Shown: in pieces, positions 19,794-28,636 of the stretch
Numbering within the stretch: position 1 is the first letter of the stretch
Layout: the number at the start of each line of letters is the position of its first letter
Origin: Oceanimonas pelagia
GTDB taxonomy: Bacteria; Pseudomonadota; Gammaproteobacteria; Enterobacterales; Aeromonadaceae
Direction of reading: 5' to 3'
Length of the DNA stretch: 64,000 nt
NCBI RefSeq assembly: GCF_030849025.1
Contig: NZ_CP118224.1
Span: forward strand, 1,534,001-1,598,000
The notes under the pieces: generated by a model
The model's database searches: none
Seen by the model: only the letters and a program-made list of their open reading frames with translations
Told to the model about the DNA's origin: nothing
Translations under genes and position numbers: made by a program

Positions 19794-19821
19794 AAAACGC
19801 CTCTCGTGTGAGAGGCGTTTT
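19794..19821. terminator. Bidirectional intrinsic terminator
   Basis: A 12-bp stem (19794-19805 with 19810-19821, loop GTGT), A-rich on one arm and T-rich on the other. It ends the yeaG-yeaH-spoVR operon and the convergent fadR gene. Confidence 0.9.
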
Positions 19822-19823
19822 CA

Positions 19824-20540
19824 TCAGGCGGACGGCAGCAGGGTATCGGGCAGCTGATCGCGCATTTCCTGCCACAACCGGCCCGAGGCCTTGCCGTAGT
19901 CCCGCACCAGCTCCACCACCTCTTCCGCCCGGCCCGCCCTGGCGTGCTCGGCCAGCCCGCGGTAATAGTCGGCGGCCAGCGCCCGGGCTCCGGGGCGGGA
20001 GAAGTAATAACGCCCCACCCGGCAATACAGCCCCCGGAAGCCATTGAGGATCAAGCCATAAATGGGGTTGCCCGAGGCAAAGGCCAGACGATGATGCACC
20101 TGGTAGTCAAAGGCGGAGTAGGCCTCGGCGTCGTCGTTCAGCCGCTCCAGCCCCGTTACCGCCGCCTGCACCGCTTCGGGATCATGACGAATGGCGCCAC
20201 GAATAAAGATACTGCTGATATGGGTGCGGGCCGACAGCAAGTGCTCAATCAGCTCGGGGGTTTTGTCGGCGTCAAGGCGCGCCAGGGTTTCCAGAATATT
20301 GAGGCCGGAGGTCTCCCAGAAATTGTTGACCCGGGTAGGCTTGCCGTGCCGTATGGTCAGCCAGCCGTCCCGGGCCAGCCGGTGCAGCACTTCCCGCAGG
20401 GTGGTACGGGTCACCCCAATCAGCTCCGACAATTCCCGCTCGGCAGGTAAAATGGAGCCGGGAGGAAAGCGACTGTTCCAGATGGACTCGATGATATATT
20501 CTTCCGCAAAACCGGCGGGGCTTTGTGCCTTGATGACCAT
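19824..20540 (-). CDS. fadR: Fatty acid metabolism regulator FadR
   Basis: A 238-residue GntR-family repressor/activator. [20 protein letters not shown] matches E. coli FadR from residue 1, so ATG 20540 is the start although the frame stays open far upstream. The winged helix reads [20 protein letters not shown] with the wing [16 protein letters not shown]. The C-terminal acyl-CoA-binding domain includes [19 protein letters not shown]. It represses fad beta-oxidation genes and activates fabA/fabB when acyl-CoA is low. It is divergent from dsbB; the nhaB gene often found between them in relatives is absent. Confidence 0.96.
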   Translation of the reverse strand: MVIKAQSPAGFAEEYIIESIWNSRFPPGSILPAERELSELIGVTRTTLREVLHRLARDGWLTIRHGKPTRVNNFWETSGLNILETLARLDADKTPELIEHLLSARTHISSIFIRGAIRHDPEAVQAAVTGLERLNDDAEAYSAFDYQVHHRLAFASGNPIYGLILNGFRGLYCRVGRYYFSRPGARALAADYYRGLAEHARAGRAEEVVELVRDYGKASGRLWQEMRDQLPDTLLPSA

Positions 20541-20661
20541 GGAACCACTCTGTCTCAGGAATGTTAAATTTGGTAAAAAACACAAAAAATAATAACAGAG
20601 CGGACCAGTCTCCCACAAGCGGCCCCACCCTTGCCGCATCACTACCAACAAGGATTTATTC

Positions 20662-21165
20662 GTGAACCAGTTCTCCCGCACCCGCCTGGCCTGGGCCCTG
20701 TTGACCCTGGGCAGCACGGCGCTGCTGCTGGCAGCCCTTTACTATCAGTATGTGGAAGATTATGCCCCCTGCGTGATGTGTGTGTACCAGCGGGCGGCTC
20801 TGGCTGGCGTGATACTGGCCGGCCTGCTGGGCTGGCTGGCGCCGCGTCACCCGCTGTGGAGCAACCTGGCCCTGGCCGGCTGGCTGGCGGCGTCGGCAGA
20901 GGGGTTTTTACTGGCCAGGGAGCATGTGGGCTACCAGCTCAACCCCTCGCCCTTTCACCAATGCTCCACCGTGGCCGAGTTTCCCGCCTGGTTCCGGCTC
21001 GAGGCCTGGTGGCCGGCCCTGTTCTATCCCAGTGGTGACTGCTCTTCCATCGACTGGCAGTGGCTGGGGCTGTCCATGCCGCAATGGCTGATGGGAGTTT
21101 TCGCACTGCTGGCGGCACTGGCAGCGCTGTTTATCGTGGTGAGGCTGGCGGGAGCAAGAGGTTAA
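20662..21165 (+). CDS. dsbB: Disulfide bond formation protein DsbB
   Basis: A 167-residue inner-membrane protein with four hydrophobic helices. The two redox pairs are C37-V-M-C40 in the first periplasmic loop and C101/C127 in the second, matching E. coli C41/C44 and C104/C130. DsbB reoxidises periplasmic DsbA and passes electrons to quinone. The start is GTG at 20662, with AAGGA 12 nt upstream. It is divergent from fadR and followed by an inverted repeat. Confidence 0.95.
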   Translation: MNQFSRTRLAWALLTLGSTALLLAALYYQYVEDYAPCVMCVYQRAALAGVILAGLLGWLAPRHPLWSNLALAGWLAASAEGFLLAREHVGYQLNPSPFHQCSTVAEFPAWFRLEAWWPALFYPSGDCSSIDWQWLGLSMPQWLMGVFALLAALAALFIVVRLAGARG

Positions 21166-21174
21166 AGGCGGGTC

Positions 21175-21196
21175 ATTCCGGCCCCCGGGCCGGAAT
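21175..21196. repeat. Inverted repeat after dsbB
   Basis: ATTCCGGCCC (21175-21184) pairs with GGGCCGGAAT (21187-21196), loop CC. It may terminate dsbB (CCATTTTG follows), but the GTCATTCCGG...GGAATCCA context also resembles dispersed REP-like elements. Confidence 0.55.
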
Positions 21197-21257
21197 CCAT
21201 TTTGTGAGCAAAGGCGAACGGCCCTGGGCGCCGGATAAAAACGGAGCCTGCGGCTAT

Positions 21258-21692
21258 TCAGCCCGCCCAGGTAATAATGTGATCTTCCCAGTCGCCGGCC
21301 TTTGATTCCGGTACCACCTTGCCCCGCACCGACTGGCCGGCACGGTGCATGGCGCTTTTGGAGCCGGTACGCAGCGGGTGCCAGGACGGCAGCGACTTGC
21401 CCTCGGACAGCACCCGGTAAGCACAGGTGGAGGGCAGCCAGTAGAAATCGGCAAGCTGCTCACGGGTGATCTTCAGGCAGTCCGGCACGCGGGCAAACCG
21501 ATTGGCATAATCGCTGCAGGCGCAGCTGTGGGTATTGAGCAGCTCACAGGCCACGTTGGTGTGCACCAGCTCATCGGTGTCTTCGTCGATCAGCTTGTTG
21601 AGGCAGCATTTGCCGCAACCGTCGCACAGGGCTTCCCATTCCTCGTCGTTCATTTCGTCGAGGGTTTTGGTCTGCCAGAAATCTGCCTGCAT
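21258..21692 (-). CDS. ycgN: UPF0260 protein YcgN
   Basis: A 144-residue Cys-rich cytoplasmic protein. [20 protein letters not shown] near the N terminus and [17 protein letters not shown] form the YkgJ-type zinc- or iron-chelating cluster. The function is not established. It begins right after the ycgM stop (no gap) and is last in the ycgL-ycgM-ycgN operon, the same order as E. coli. Confidence 0.94.
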   Translation of the reverse strand: MQADFWQTKTLDEMNDEEWEALCDGCGKCCLNKLIDEDTDELVHTNVACELLNTHSCACSDYANRFARVPDCLKITREQLADFYWLPSTCAYRVLSEGKSLPSWHPLRTGSKSAMHRAGQSVRGKVVPESKAGDWEDHIITWAG

Positions 21693-22355
21693 TTATTTTG
21701 CTACCTTCGCCGCAACGACGAATTTATTGTCCAGAGTCAGAACAAGCTCGTCGCCGCCCTGCAGTTCTCCCACGCCCCTGGGGGTGCCGGTGAGCACAAT
21801 GTCGCCGGGCATCAGGGTAAAGCTCCGGCTTATCTCCGCCAGCAACTCGCCCATGGGCCACATCATCAGCCGAGTGTTGCCCGCCTGGCGCGGCGCACCG
21901 TTCACGGTGAGGGAAAAATCCAGCTGCGACAGCGGCGACAACAGCTCTGGCGCCACAAAGGGGCCCATGGGGCAACTGCCGTCAAAGGCCTTGGCCCGCT
22001 CCCAAGGGTGGCCCTTGCCCTTCAGCTCGTCCTGCACCGCACGCAGCGTCAGATCCAGCGCCAGCCCCACGCCCGCCACCCCGCTCAGGGCTTCGGCGGG
22101 AGTGGCCTTGCACAACCGCCGCCCCACCAGCAGCGCCACTTCCACTTCATGGTGTACCGGGCCCTGACCGGCCGGCAGTACCAGCGGCTCATCCAGGGGA
22201 ACCAGACTGGTGGCCGGCTTGATAAATAACAAGGGGGCCTCGGGCACCGGATTGTTCAGCTCCTCGGCATGATCCCGGTAACTGCGACCCACGCACACCA
22301 CCTTGCCGGTGGCATAGGGCAACACAAAGCCTTCCTGATCAATATGCTGGTACAT
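21693..22355 (-). CDS. ycgM: Fumarylacetoacetate hydrolase family protein YcgM
   Basis: A 220-residue FAH-fold enzyme. KVVCVGRSYRDHAEELNNP near the N terminus, the metal-ligand HHEVEVALLVG, and MPGDIVLTGTPRGVG near the C terminus are the family signatures (Mg2+/Mn2+ held by Glu-x-Glu and Asp). The family hydrolyses or decarboxylates acylpyruvates and oxaloacetate; the physiological substrate here is unproven. It lies in the middle of ycgLMN, 11 nt after ycgL. Confidence 0.93.
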   Translation of the reverse strand: MYQHIDQEGFVLPYATGKVVCVGRSYRDHAEELNNPVPEAPLLFIKPATSLVPLDEPLVLPAGQGPVHHEVEVALLVGRRLCKATPAEALSGVAGVGLALDLTLRAVQDELKGKGHPWERAKAFDGSCPMGPFVAPELLSPLSQLDFSLTVNGAPRQAGNTRLMMWPMGELLAEISRSFTLMPGDIVLTGTPRGVGELQGGDELVLTLDNKFVVAAKVAK

Positions 22356-22366
22356 AACGGGATCCT

Positions 22367-22654
22367 TTATTCAGCGTCGCGACGGGCAGCCTGGCGGGCC
22401 AGGTGTTCCTTGAGCAGGTTTTCCGGCGGTGGCGGCAACTGCAGATAGAACCCCTGGGTGCGCAGGGCTTCCCGCACCTTGTCGATATCCGACAGCGCCA
22501 GCCGGGTTTTGGTGGCCAGGTTGATCATCATTGCCAGCTGCGGCGTACCAAAGGTGGCCATCAGGGGCGCGGGCACACGCGAAAAATCGTCGCGACGCTC
22601 CACAAACAAATAGGTCTCTGCCTTTTTGGGGCTTTTATACACTGCACACAACAT
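22367..22654 (-). CDS. ycgL: YcgL domain protein
   Basis: A 95-residue protein starting MLCAVYKSPKKAETYLFVER, with the conserved FGTPQLAMMINL. The YcgL domain is a small alpha/beta fold of unknown function restricted mostly to Gammaproteobacteria. It is first in the ycgLMN operon and divergent from minC, with a 105-nt gap carrying the minC promoter. Confidence 0.93.
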   Translation of the reverse strand: MLCAVYKSPKKAETYLFVERRDDFSRVPAPLMATFGTPQLAMMINLATKTRLALSDIDKVREALRTQGFYLQLPPPPENLLKEHLARQAARRDAE

Positions 22655-22660
22655 GGAAAT

Positions 22661-22669
22661 TGCTATAAT
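22661..22669 (+). promoter_or_regulatory. Extended -10 promoter of minCDE
   Basis: TGCTATAAT: a consensus TATAAT (22664-22669) with the extended TGn element, 91 nt before the minC ATG. The -35 position (22641-22646) is weak, which an extended -10 can offset. Confidence 0.6.
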
Positions 22670-22759
22670 CCGTCGGGTTTATTGCCAGTCTGGATGGCAA
22701 ACTATAACATCAGCACGACCAATAACAAAAAGGATCACTTCCTTGGGGGACAGCCGCTT

Positions 22760-23437
22760 ATGGCGGAGCGTGGCATTGAATTGAAAGGCAGCAGCTTTAC
22801 CCTGTCGGTGTTGCATATTACCTCTGCCAACATTGCGCAGGTCAAACAGCAACTGCAGGAAAAAATCGCACAGGCGCCGGAATTTTTTCGCGCCGCACCA
22901 CTGGTTATCAATATCGAAAAATTACCGGATATCCCTGATTTTTCCGCTCTGGCCGCCGCCGTGCGCGAACTGGAGCTGGTGCCGGTGGGCGTCAGTGGCC
23001 TTCTTGACGACAACGGACGCGCCGCCGCCCGCGCCGCCGGCCTGGCGGTGATGACCACCGGCAAGGTGGCAACGCCGGCCCAGTCCCCCTCTCCCGCCCT
23101 GCTCAACCAGCCGGGCACCCGGGTACATCGCGGCCCGGTGCGTTCCGGCCAGCAAATCTACGCCCAGAACGGCTCTCTGGTCATACTGGGTGCCGTCAGT
23201 AATGGCGCCGAAGTCATTGCCGACGACAGCATTCATGTTTACGGCGCCTTGCGGGGCCGGGCCGTGGCCGGTGCCAAGGGCAACGAACACGCACGCATTT
23301 ATTGCCAGCAACTGATGCCCGAGCTGGTGTCCATCGCCGGACACTATCAGCTCAGCGACGGGCTTCAGGGCGAGCAATGGGAACAACCGGTCAGCATTTC
23401 TCTGGTGGGCGAACAGCTCAAGCTGGACAGGATCTGA
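22760..23437 (+). CDS. minC: Septum site-determining protein MinC
   Basis: A 225-residue inhibitor of FtsZ polymerisation. The N-terminal domain (MAERGIELKGSSFTLSVLHI) blocks FtsZ. After a Pro/Ala-rich linker near residue 110, the C-terminal beta-helix (PVRSGQQIYAQNGSLVILG, then HVYGALRGRAVAGAKGN) binds MinD. ATG 22760 follows TTGGGGGA; longer in-frame starts lie inside the ycgL region and are rejected. It is first of minCDE; minD follows after 27 nt. Confidence 0.95.
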   Translation: MAERGIELKGSSFTLSVLHITSANIAQVKQQLQEKIAQAPEFFRAAPLVINIEKLPDIPDFSALAAAVRELELVPVGVSGLLDDNGRAAARAAGLAVMTTGKVATPAQSPSPALLNQPGTRVHRGPVRSGQQIYAQNGSLVILGAVSNGAEVIADDSIHVYGALRGRAVAGAKGNEHARIYCQQLMPELVSIAGHYQLSDGLQGEQWEQPVSISLVGEQLKLDRI

Positions 23438-23464
23438 TTTTCTTACGACTTAGGAACACATTTT

Positions 23465-24277
23465 ATGGCACGGATAATCGTCGTCACTTCTGGTAAGGGA
23501 GGCGTGGGTAAAACCACCTCCAGCGCAGCCATCAGCACCGGTCTGGCCAAACTGGGCCATAAGACGGTGGTCATCGACTTTGACATCGGCCTGCGCAATC
23601 TTGACTTGATCATGGGCTGCGAACGCCGCGTGGTCTACGACTTTGTCAACGTCATCAACGGTGACGCCAACCTCAACCAGGCGCTGATCCGCGACAAGCG
23701 GGTTGATCAGCTCTACATACTGCCCGCCTCACAGACCCGCGACAAGGATGCCCTGACCCGGGACGGCGTGGAAAAGGTCATCAACGACCTGCACGAAATG
23801 GGCTTTGACTACATTATTTGCGACTCGCCCGCCGGCATTGAAAGCGGCGCCCTGATGGCGCTTTACTTTGCCGACGAGGCCATTGTCACCACCAACCCGG
23901 AAGTGTCTTCGGTGCGCGACTCCGACCGCATTCTGGGCATTCTTTCCTCCAAATCCCGCCGGGCCGAACAGGGTCTGGAGCCGATCAAGGAGCACCTGTT
24001 GCTGACCCGCTACTCCCCCGAGCGGGTCAACCGGGGCGACATGCTGAGCGTGGAAGACGTGCAGGAGATCCTGGCCATTCCGCTGCTGGGGGTGATCCCC
24101 GAGTCCCAGGCCGTGCTCAAGGCGTCCAACGCCGGTGAACCGGTGATCCTCGACGGCGAGTCCGACGCCGGCCAGGCCTACACCGACACTGTGGCCCGCC
24201 TGCTCGGTGAAGAGCGGGAGTTTCGTTTCCTCGAAGAAGGGAAGAAGGGATTTTTCAGCCGACTTTTTGGGAGTTAA
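23465..24277 (+). CDS. minD: Septum site-determining protein MinD
   Basis: A 270-residue ParA/MinD ATPase. The deviant Walker A is GKGGVGKTTSSA near residue 10; switch regions include VVIDFDIGLRNLDLIMGCE and YIICDSPAGIESGA. The C-terminal amphipathic membrane-targeting helix is EEGKKGFFSRLFGS. ATP-bound MinD sits on the membrane, recruits MinC and oscillates under MinE control so that division occurs at mid-cell. Confidence 0.98.
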   Translation: MARIIVVTSGKGGVGKTTSSAAISTGLAKLGHKTVVIDFDIGLRNLDLIMGCERRVVYDFVNVINGDANLNQALIRDKRVDQLYILPASQTRDKDALTRDGVEKVINDLHEMGFDYIICDSPAGIESGALMALYFADEAIVTTNPEVSSVRDSDRILGILSSKSRRAEQGLEPIKEHLLLTRYSPERVNRGDMLSVEDVQEILAIPLLGVIPESQAVLKASNAGEPVILDGESDAGQAYTDTVARLLGEEREFRFLEEGKKGFFSRLFGS

Positions 24278-24280
24278 CTC

Positions 24281-24574
24281 ATGTCTCTACTGGACTATTT
24301 CCGCTCAAGAAAGAACCAGAGCAGCGCCAAAATCGCCAAGGAGCGCCTGCAGATCATCGTGGCTCACGAACGCAGTCAGCGGGACACCCCCGATTACCTG
24401 CCGCAGCTGAAACAGGATATCCTGGAAGTCATTCGCAAGTATGTAAATATCGATCTGGAGCAGATCTCGGTTCAGCTCGATCAGAAAGGGGAAAACCTTT
24501 CGGTGCTGGAGCTTAATATCATGCTGCCCGAGCCGGAAGACAAACCCGCCACTCCCTCCGAGGCCGGCAACTGA
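24281..24574 (+). CDS. minE: Cell division topological specificity factor MinE
   Basis: A 97-residue protein, slightly longer than E. coli MinE (88). [20 protein letters not shown] is the membrane- and MinD-binding N terminus. The dimerisation domain includes [20 protein letters not shown]. It stimulates MinD ATPase to drive the pole-to-pole oscillation. It lies 3 nt after minD. An acidic, Pro-rich tail ([15 protein letters not shown]) is extra compared with E. coli. Confidence 0.97.
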   Translation: MSLLDYFRSRKNQSSAKIAKERLQIIVAHERSQRDTPDYLPQLKQDILEVIRKYVNIDLEQISVQLDQKGENLSVLELNIMLPEPEDKPATPSEAGN

Positions 24575-24598
24575 ACATCGGCAACCGGACACTCATCA

Positions 24599-24632
24599 CA
24601 ACGGCGCTGCATCAACAGCGCCGTTGTCTTTA
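24599..24632. terminator. Terminator of minCDE
   Basis: An 11-bp stem (24599-24609 with 24616-24626, loop CATCAA) followed by TCTTTAT. It also faces the convergent rnd gene, which ends at 24649. Confidence 0.85.
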
Positions 24633-24648
24633 TGGCTGAACCACAAGA

Positions 24649-25743
24649 TTACAGCCTGTCCTGCAGCAACTCACCGCGCCAGCCCTGCAACAGCGCCGGC
24701 CTGGCCTCCTCGCTCTGCTCCAGCCGCCACTTCCAGCTCAGGTATTGATGAATCAGCCGCTTGGAGGCAATCAGCTCCGCCGGTACGCCGGAGGCCTCAC
24801 CGGCCTGCTCCACCAGCTCGCGAATGCGCTTGAGCTCGGCCTTGTAACCGGGAAAGTCCACCAGCCGCTGCACCCGCTCGGGCCAGCTGTCCGGTGCCGC
24901 CAGCGCCTGTTGCACCAGCGTCAGCAGGGTCTGGCCATGGCGTTTTATCTCCATCGGCTCCAGCCCCAGGCGGTTGAGATCGGTCAGGCTTTGCGGTGCC
25001 CGCTCGGCCACGCGGAACAAATGGGCCTCGCGCACCACAAAGTTCACCGCCAGATCGCGCTTGCGTGCTTCGTTCAGCCGCCACTCACACAGCCGCTGCA
25101 AAATACCCAGCGCCTGCCGATCCAGGGTCCAGGCGTTTTTAACTTCCAGGTAGGCAAGCTTCGGCTGCACGCTGACCGCCCGCCGTTTCACCGTCCCTTC
25201 GCACTCCTGCTCGAACCAGCCGAGCAGCCCCTTGTGCTCCAGCTGATCATGCAGCTGCTGGTACAGGGGATAGAGGTAAATCACGTCATCGGCGGCATAG
25301 CTGAGCTGGGCCGGCGACAGCGGCCGGGCCAGCCAGTCGGTACGGGCATGGGCCTTGTCGAGGCTGACCCCGAGCAGTTGTTCCACCAGGGGCGCAAAGC
25401 CGAGCTGGGCGCCCAGGCCCAGAAAGGCCGCCGCCAGCTGGGTATCGTGCACCCGGGCCGGCAGGGCACCGCTCTGGTGCTGGAACAACTCCAGATCCTC
25501 GCCGCCGGCGTGCAGCAGGCACAGCCGGCTGGAGTCGTGCAGCAGCCGCCACAAAGGGCTCAGGTCGGTCACCGCCAGGGGATCGATCAGGGCGGTGCGC
25601 TGGCCGTCGTGCAACTGATACAGCCCGGGGCGGGCATAAAAGGTACGGGTCCGAACAAACTCGGTGTCTACCGCCAGCAGGCGGGCGTCGGTCTGGCAAA
25701 ACTCCGCCAGGCTGTGATTATCGGCAATATATGTATAAGTCAT
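24649..25743 (-). CDS. rnd: Ribonuclease D
   Basis: A 364-residue 3'-5' exoribonuclease. The DEDDy motifs are visible: AVDTEFVRTRTF (Exo I), LLHAGGEDLELF (Exo II) and LSYAADDVIYLYPLY (Exo III with Tyr). A HRDC domain follows (LQRLCEWRLNEARKRDLAV). RNase D trims tRNA and other stable RNA 3' ends. It is a single gene on the minus strand, convergent with minCDE; a small Arg-rich frame and tsaB lie upstream. The fadD gene that sits beside rnd in E. coli is absent. Confidence 0.95.
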   Translation of the reverse strand: MTYTYIADNHSLAEFCQTDARLLAVDTEFVRTRTFYARPGLYQLHDGQRTALIDPLAVTDLSPLWRLLHDSSRLCLLHAGGEDLELFQHQSGALPARVHDTQLAAAFLGLGAQLGFAPLVEQLLGVSLDKAHARTDWLARPLSPAQLSYAADDVIYLYPLYQQLHDQLEHKGLLGWFEQECEGTVKRRAVSVQPKLAYLEVKNAWTLDRQALGILQRLCEWRLNEARKRDLAVNFVVREAHLFRVAERAPQSLTDLNRLGLEPMEIKRHGQTLLTLVQQALAAPDSWPERVQRLVDFPGYKAELKRIRELVEQAGEASGVPAELIASKRLIHQYLSWKWRLEQSEEARPALLQGWRGELLQDRL

Positions 25744-25797
25744 GCAGGCTCAGTCAGATGCGGCCCGGCCTGGCCGGGCACAAAAACAGGTGATCGT

Positions 25798-25944
25798 TCA
25801 GCGGCGTCGCTGCCGGTGCCACTGGCGCAGCAGACGCTGGCGCTGGCGCTGGCGACGGCGCGTGCACAGACGGGTTCTGTGATAAGGCCGCTGCACAAAC
25901 ATCAGCGGCACCTCTTCCCGGGCAAACGAATAAAAAATGGTCAC
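25798..25944 (-). CDS. Small Arg-rich hypothetical protein (48 aa)
   Basis: A 48-residue frame too short for routine ORF calls. It starts at GTG (complement of 25942-25944) 4-5 nt after GAGGAG, a good ribosome site. The N-terminal third is ordinary (MTIFYSFAREEVPLMFVQRP); the rest is strongly basic with a CGCCAG repeat encoding RQRQRQR and ending HRQRRR. It lies 9 nt after the tsaB stop and 54 nt before rnd, in the same direction, so it would be co-transcribed. No family is recognised. It might be a real small nucleic-acid-binding protein or a spurious frame. Confidence 0.45.
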   Translation of the reverse strand: MTIFYSFAREEVPLMFVQRPYHRTRLCTRRRQRQRQRLLRQWHRQRRR

Positions 25945-25953
25945 CCCGACTCC

Positions 25954-26634
25954 TCAGCGACCGGGCAGCTTTTGCCAGGTCACCTTGTCACGCAGATACA
26001 CCGGCCTGGCATCGGCGGCGCTCACCCCCAGGCCGGCGGCCAGATCCCGCAGGGCGGCGGGCAGCATATCGCGCGCGTCGGGAAAGGGCACCGCCTCGCA
26101 CAACGCCTGCACGCATCCTGTCAGTTCAGGATAGGTGACAAAGCCGCTGCCGGCGCCCTGCTGCCAGAGACCACCGGCACCGGCCAGAAACTCGGCCGGG
26201 GGCAGCACGGCCTCGGCTGCGCGCTCAACCATCACCCCTTGTTCCAGGGTAAAGCCGCCGGCGTAGATTTCGCCCATGCGGGCATCGATGGTGGCCAGCA
26301 CGGTGTCGCAACCGGTGTGACGGTGTGCTCCCTGCGCCAGCGCCTGCAGGTTGGACACCCCGACCAGCGGCAGATCGGCGCCAAAGGCCAGCCCCTGGGC
26401 CACACCCAGGGTGATGCGCACACCGGTAAAGGAGCCCGGCCCGCGGCCAAAGGCCAGGCCGTCGAGCCGGCTCAGGGGTACACCCGCCTCGGCCAGCAGC
26501 TCCTCCACCATGGGCAGGATCAGTTCGGTATGTCCCCGTGGCGCCACCTGATAGCGGCTGAGCACCTCGCCATGGTGCCAGAGGGCGGCTGAGCAGGCTT
26601 CGGTGGCGGTGTCGATGGCCAGTAACAGGCTCAT
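25954..26634 (-). CDS. tsaB: tRNA t6A threonylcarbamoyltransferase subunit TsaB
   Basis: A 226-residue ASKHA-fold protein. It starts MSLLLAIDTATEACSAALWH and carries LDGLAFGRGPGSFTGVRITL, the TsaB hallmark. TsaB is a non-catalytic partner of TsaD in making N6-threonylcarbamoyladenosine at position 37 of ANN-reading tRNAs. It follows yoaA by 6 nt on the minus strand, the E. coli order. Confidence 0.96.
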   Translation of the reverse strand: MSLLLAIDTATEACSAALWHHGEVLSRYQVAPRGHTELILPMVEELLAEAGVPLSRLDGLAFGRGPGSFTGVRITLGVAQGLAFGADLPLVGVSNLQALAQGAHRHTGCDTVLATIDARMGEIYAGGFTLEQGVMVERAAEAVLPPAEFLAGAGGLWQQGAGSGFVTYPELTGCVQALCEAVPFPDARDMLPAALRDLAAGLGVSAADARPVYLRDKVTWQKLPGR

Positions 26635-26640
26635 GGATGA

Positions 26641-28560
26641 TTACTCCAGATGTGACAAAAATTCGTTCAGGGCCGGCAGGCTGCGGGTGCGCGGCATGGC
26701 CGGCAGGCTGGCGATAAAGTCGGCACCGTAGGCCCGGTTCACCAGACGGGCGTCGGTGATCACCAGCACGCCCCTGTCGTCCACGTCGCGGATCAGCCGC
26801 CCCACCCCCTGCTTGAGGGTGATGATGGCCTTGGGCAACTGCACCCGGGCAAAACCGTCTTCGCCCCGGCGGCGGCAGTCTTCCAGCCGGGCGCTGAGCA
26901 GCGGGTCGTCGGGGGCGGCAAAGGGCAGCTTGTCGATCACCACGCACTGCAGGGCGCGGCCACGCACGTCTATGCCTTCCCAGAAGCTGCCGGTGGCCAC
27001 CAGCACCGCCCGGCCATCCTGGCCGAAGCGCTCCAGCAGCCGTACCTTGTTGTCTTCTCCCTGCATCAGCACGGTGCGATCCAGTCGGGCGCGCAGCACT
27101 TCAGCCACTTCCCGCATCACCTGGTAGCTGGTGCACAAGAAGAAAGTGCCGCCCGGCACCCGCTCAATCGTCTCAAGCAGGCTGTTGGCCAGCAAGGTGC
27201 CCCGCCCCGTGCCGCTGGTTTCGGGCAGATAACGGGGCACGCACAGGCGCGACTGGCGAGGGTAATCAAAAGGGCTGTCCAATTGCAAGGTGCGGCACTC
27301 GGTGAGTCCGAGATCGGCGCAAAAATGGGCAAAGCTGTCTCCCACCGCCAGGGTGGCGGAGGTGAAGATCCAGCTGGTTTGTTCCCGCGCCAGCTCGGCC
27401 GCAAAACGCTCGGCCACCGACAGCGGCGTCTTGTGCAGCGCCACGTGCAGCCGGCTGCAGTCATACCAGAAGGAATAGCCGTTTTCCTCGACCCGGGTCA
27501 GGCCGTCCAGCTGGGTGCGCAGGCCGATCAAGCGTTCAAAGCACTGATCCAGCTGTTCGCCCCGGCCGAGTGCCAGCTTCAGTACCTCGTGGGTAAAGGC
27601 CAGGCTGTCGTTCAGCCGGGCCAGCGCCTGGGCCACCGCCGGCCGGCCCAGTGCCGGACGCAGCTGGCCGCGTCCGGTGTCCAGGCCAAAGGCCAGGCGA
27701 AAGTCCTGGGCGCAGCGCTCCAGCTGATCCGCGGCCTTGCCGAGCTGGGCCATGTCTTTGGCCTCGGTTTTCTGCGCCAGCCGCAGATCCCGCGACAGCT
27801 CCACAAACTGCCGGCTCGACTGGCTCTGACCGAAATACTGGCCGGCGATCTCCGGCAACTGGTGGGCCTCGTCGAGAATGCACACCTCGGCATCGGGGAT
27901 CAGCTGGCCAAAACCGGTGTCGCGCACCGCCATGTCGGCAAAGAACAGGTGGTGGTTCACCACCACCACCTGGGCTTCCATGGCCTTGTTGCGGGCCCTG
28001 ACCAGGTAGCAGTCCTGATAGTGGACGCAATCGCGGCCGGCGCAGTTGTCGTTGGTGCTGGTTATCAGCGGCAAAATCTCGCTGCGCTCGGGCAGCCCGG
28101 GAATATCGCCCACATCCCCGCTGGTGGTGAGCGGGGCAAAGCGGCGCACGGTGTGCAGGTCATTCAGCGCCTCGGCCGACAGCCCGGGCACGGCGTCATT
28201 AAGCCGGCCCAGCCGCTCGATACAGAGGTAATTGGCCCGGCCCTTGAGCAACGCCACCGGCCGGGCATAACCCAGCGCCTTGACCAGGGTGGGCAGGTCC
28301 CGGTGATAAAGCTGCTCCTGCAGGTTGCGCGAGCCGGTGCTGACCACCACCTTTTTGCCGGCGGCCAGGGCCGGCGCCAGATAGGCGTAGGTCTTGCCGG
28401 TGCCGGTGCCCGCCTCCACCACCAGCGGAATGCGATCGGTCATGGCCCGGGTGACCGCCGCCGCCATCTCCACCTGGGCGGCGCGGGGGCGAAAGCCCTC
28501 TATCGCTTGCGCCAGGGGGCCGTCGGGGTCAAATAATGCGGTACTGTCGGTGGGCTGCAC
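26641..28560 (-). CDS. yoaA: ATP-dependent helicase YoaA (DinG/XPD family)
   Basis: A 639-residue SF2 helicase with an iron-sulfur domain. Walker A is EAGTGTGKTYAYL near residue 50. Four Cys typical of the FeS cluster lie at NYLCIERLG and CAGRDCVHYQDCYLV. The DEAH box is ILDEAHQLPE, and helicase motifs V-VI lie in the last 150 residues (FWEGIDVRGRALQ, KQGVGRLIRDVDDRG). In E. coli YoaA works with the HolC clamp-loader subunit in repair of blocked forks. It heads a unit with tsaB. Confidence 0.94.
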   Translation of the reverse strand: MQPTDSTALFDPDGPLAQAIEGFRPRAAQVEMAAAVTRAMTDRIPLVVEAGTGTGKTYAYLAPALAAGKKVVVSTGSRNLQEQLYHRDLPTLVKALGYARPVALLKGRANYLCIERLGRLNDAVPGLSAEALNDLHTVRRFAPLTTSGDVGDIPGLPERSEILPLITSTNDNCAGRDCVHYQDCYLVRARNKAMEAQVVVVNHHLFFADMAVRDTGFGQLIPDAEVCILDEAHQLPEIAGQYFGQSQSSRQFVELSRDLRLAQKTEAKDMAQLGKAADQLERCAQDFRLAFGLDTGRGQLRPALGRPAVAQALARLNDSLAFTHEVLKLALGRGEQLDQCFERLIGLRTQLDGLTRVEENGYSFWYDCSRLHVALHKTPLSVAERFAAELAREQTSWIFTSATLAVGDSFAHFCADLGLTECRTLQLDSPFDYPRQSRLCVPRYLPETSGTGRGTLLANSLLETIERVPGGTFFLCTSYQVMREVAEVLRARLDRTVLMQGEDNKVRLLERFGQDGRAVLVATGSFWEGIDVRGRALQCVVIDKLPFAAPDDPLLSARLEDCRRRGEDGFARVQLPKAIITLKQGVGRLIRDVDDRGVLVITDARLVNRAYGADFIASLPAMPRTRSLPALNEFLSHLE

Positions 28561-28636
28561 GGGCGGCGGTTCCGTTGCTAAAAAAGGGAATCATACCAAA
28601 AGCCGCCCACCGGCGGCAGGCGGCGTGTGATTTTAT

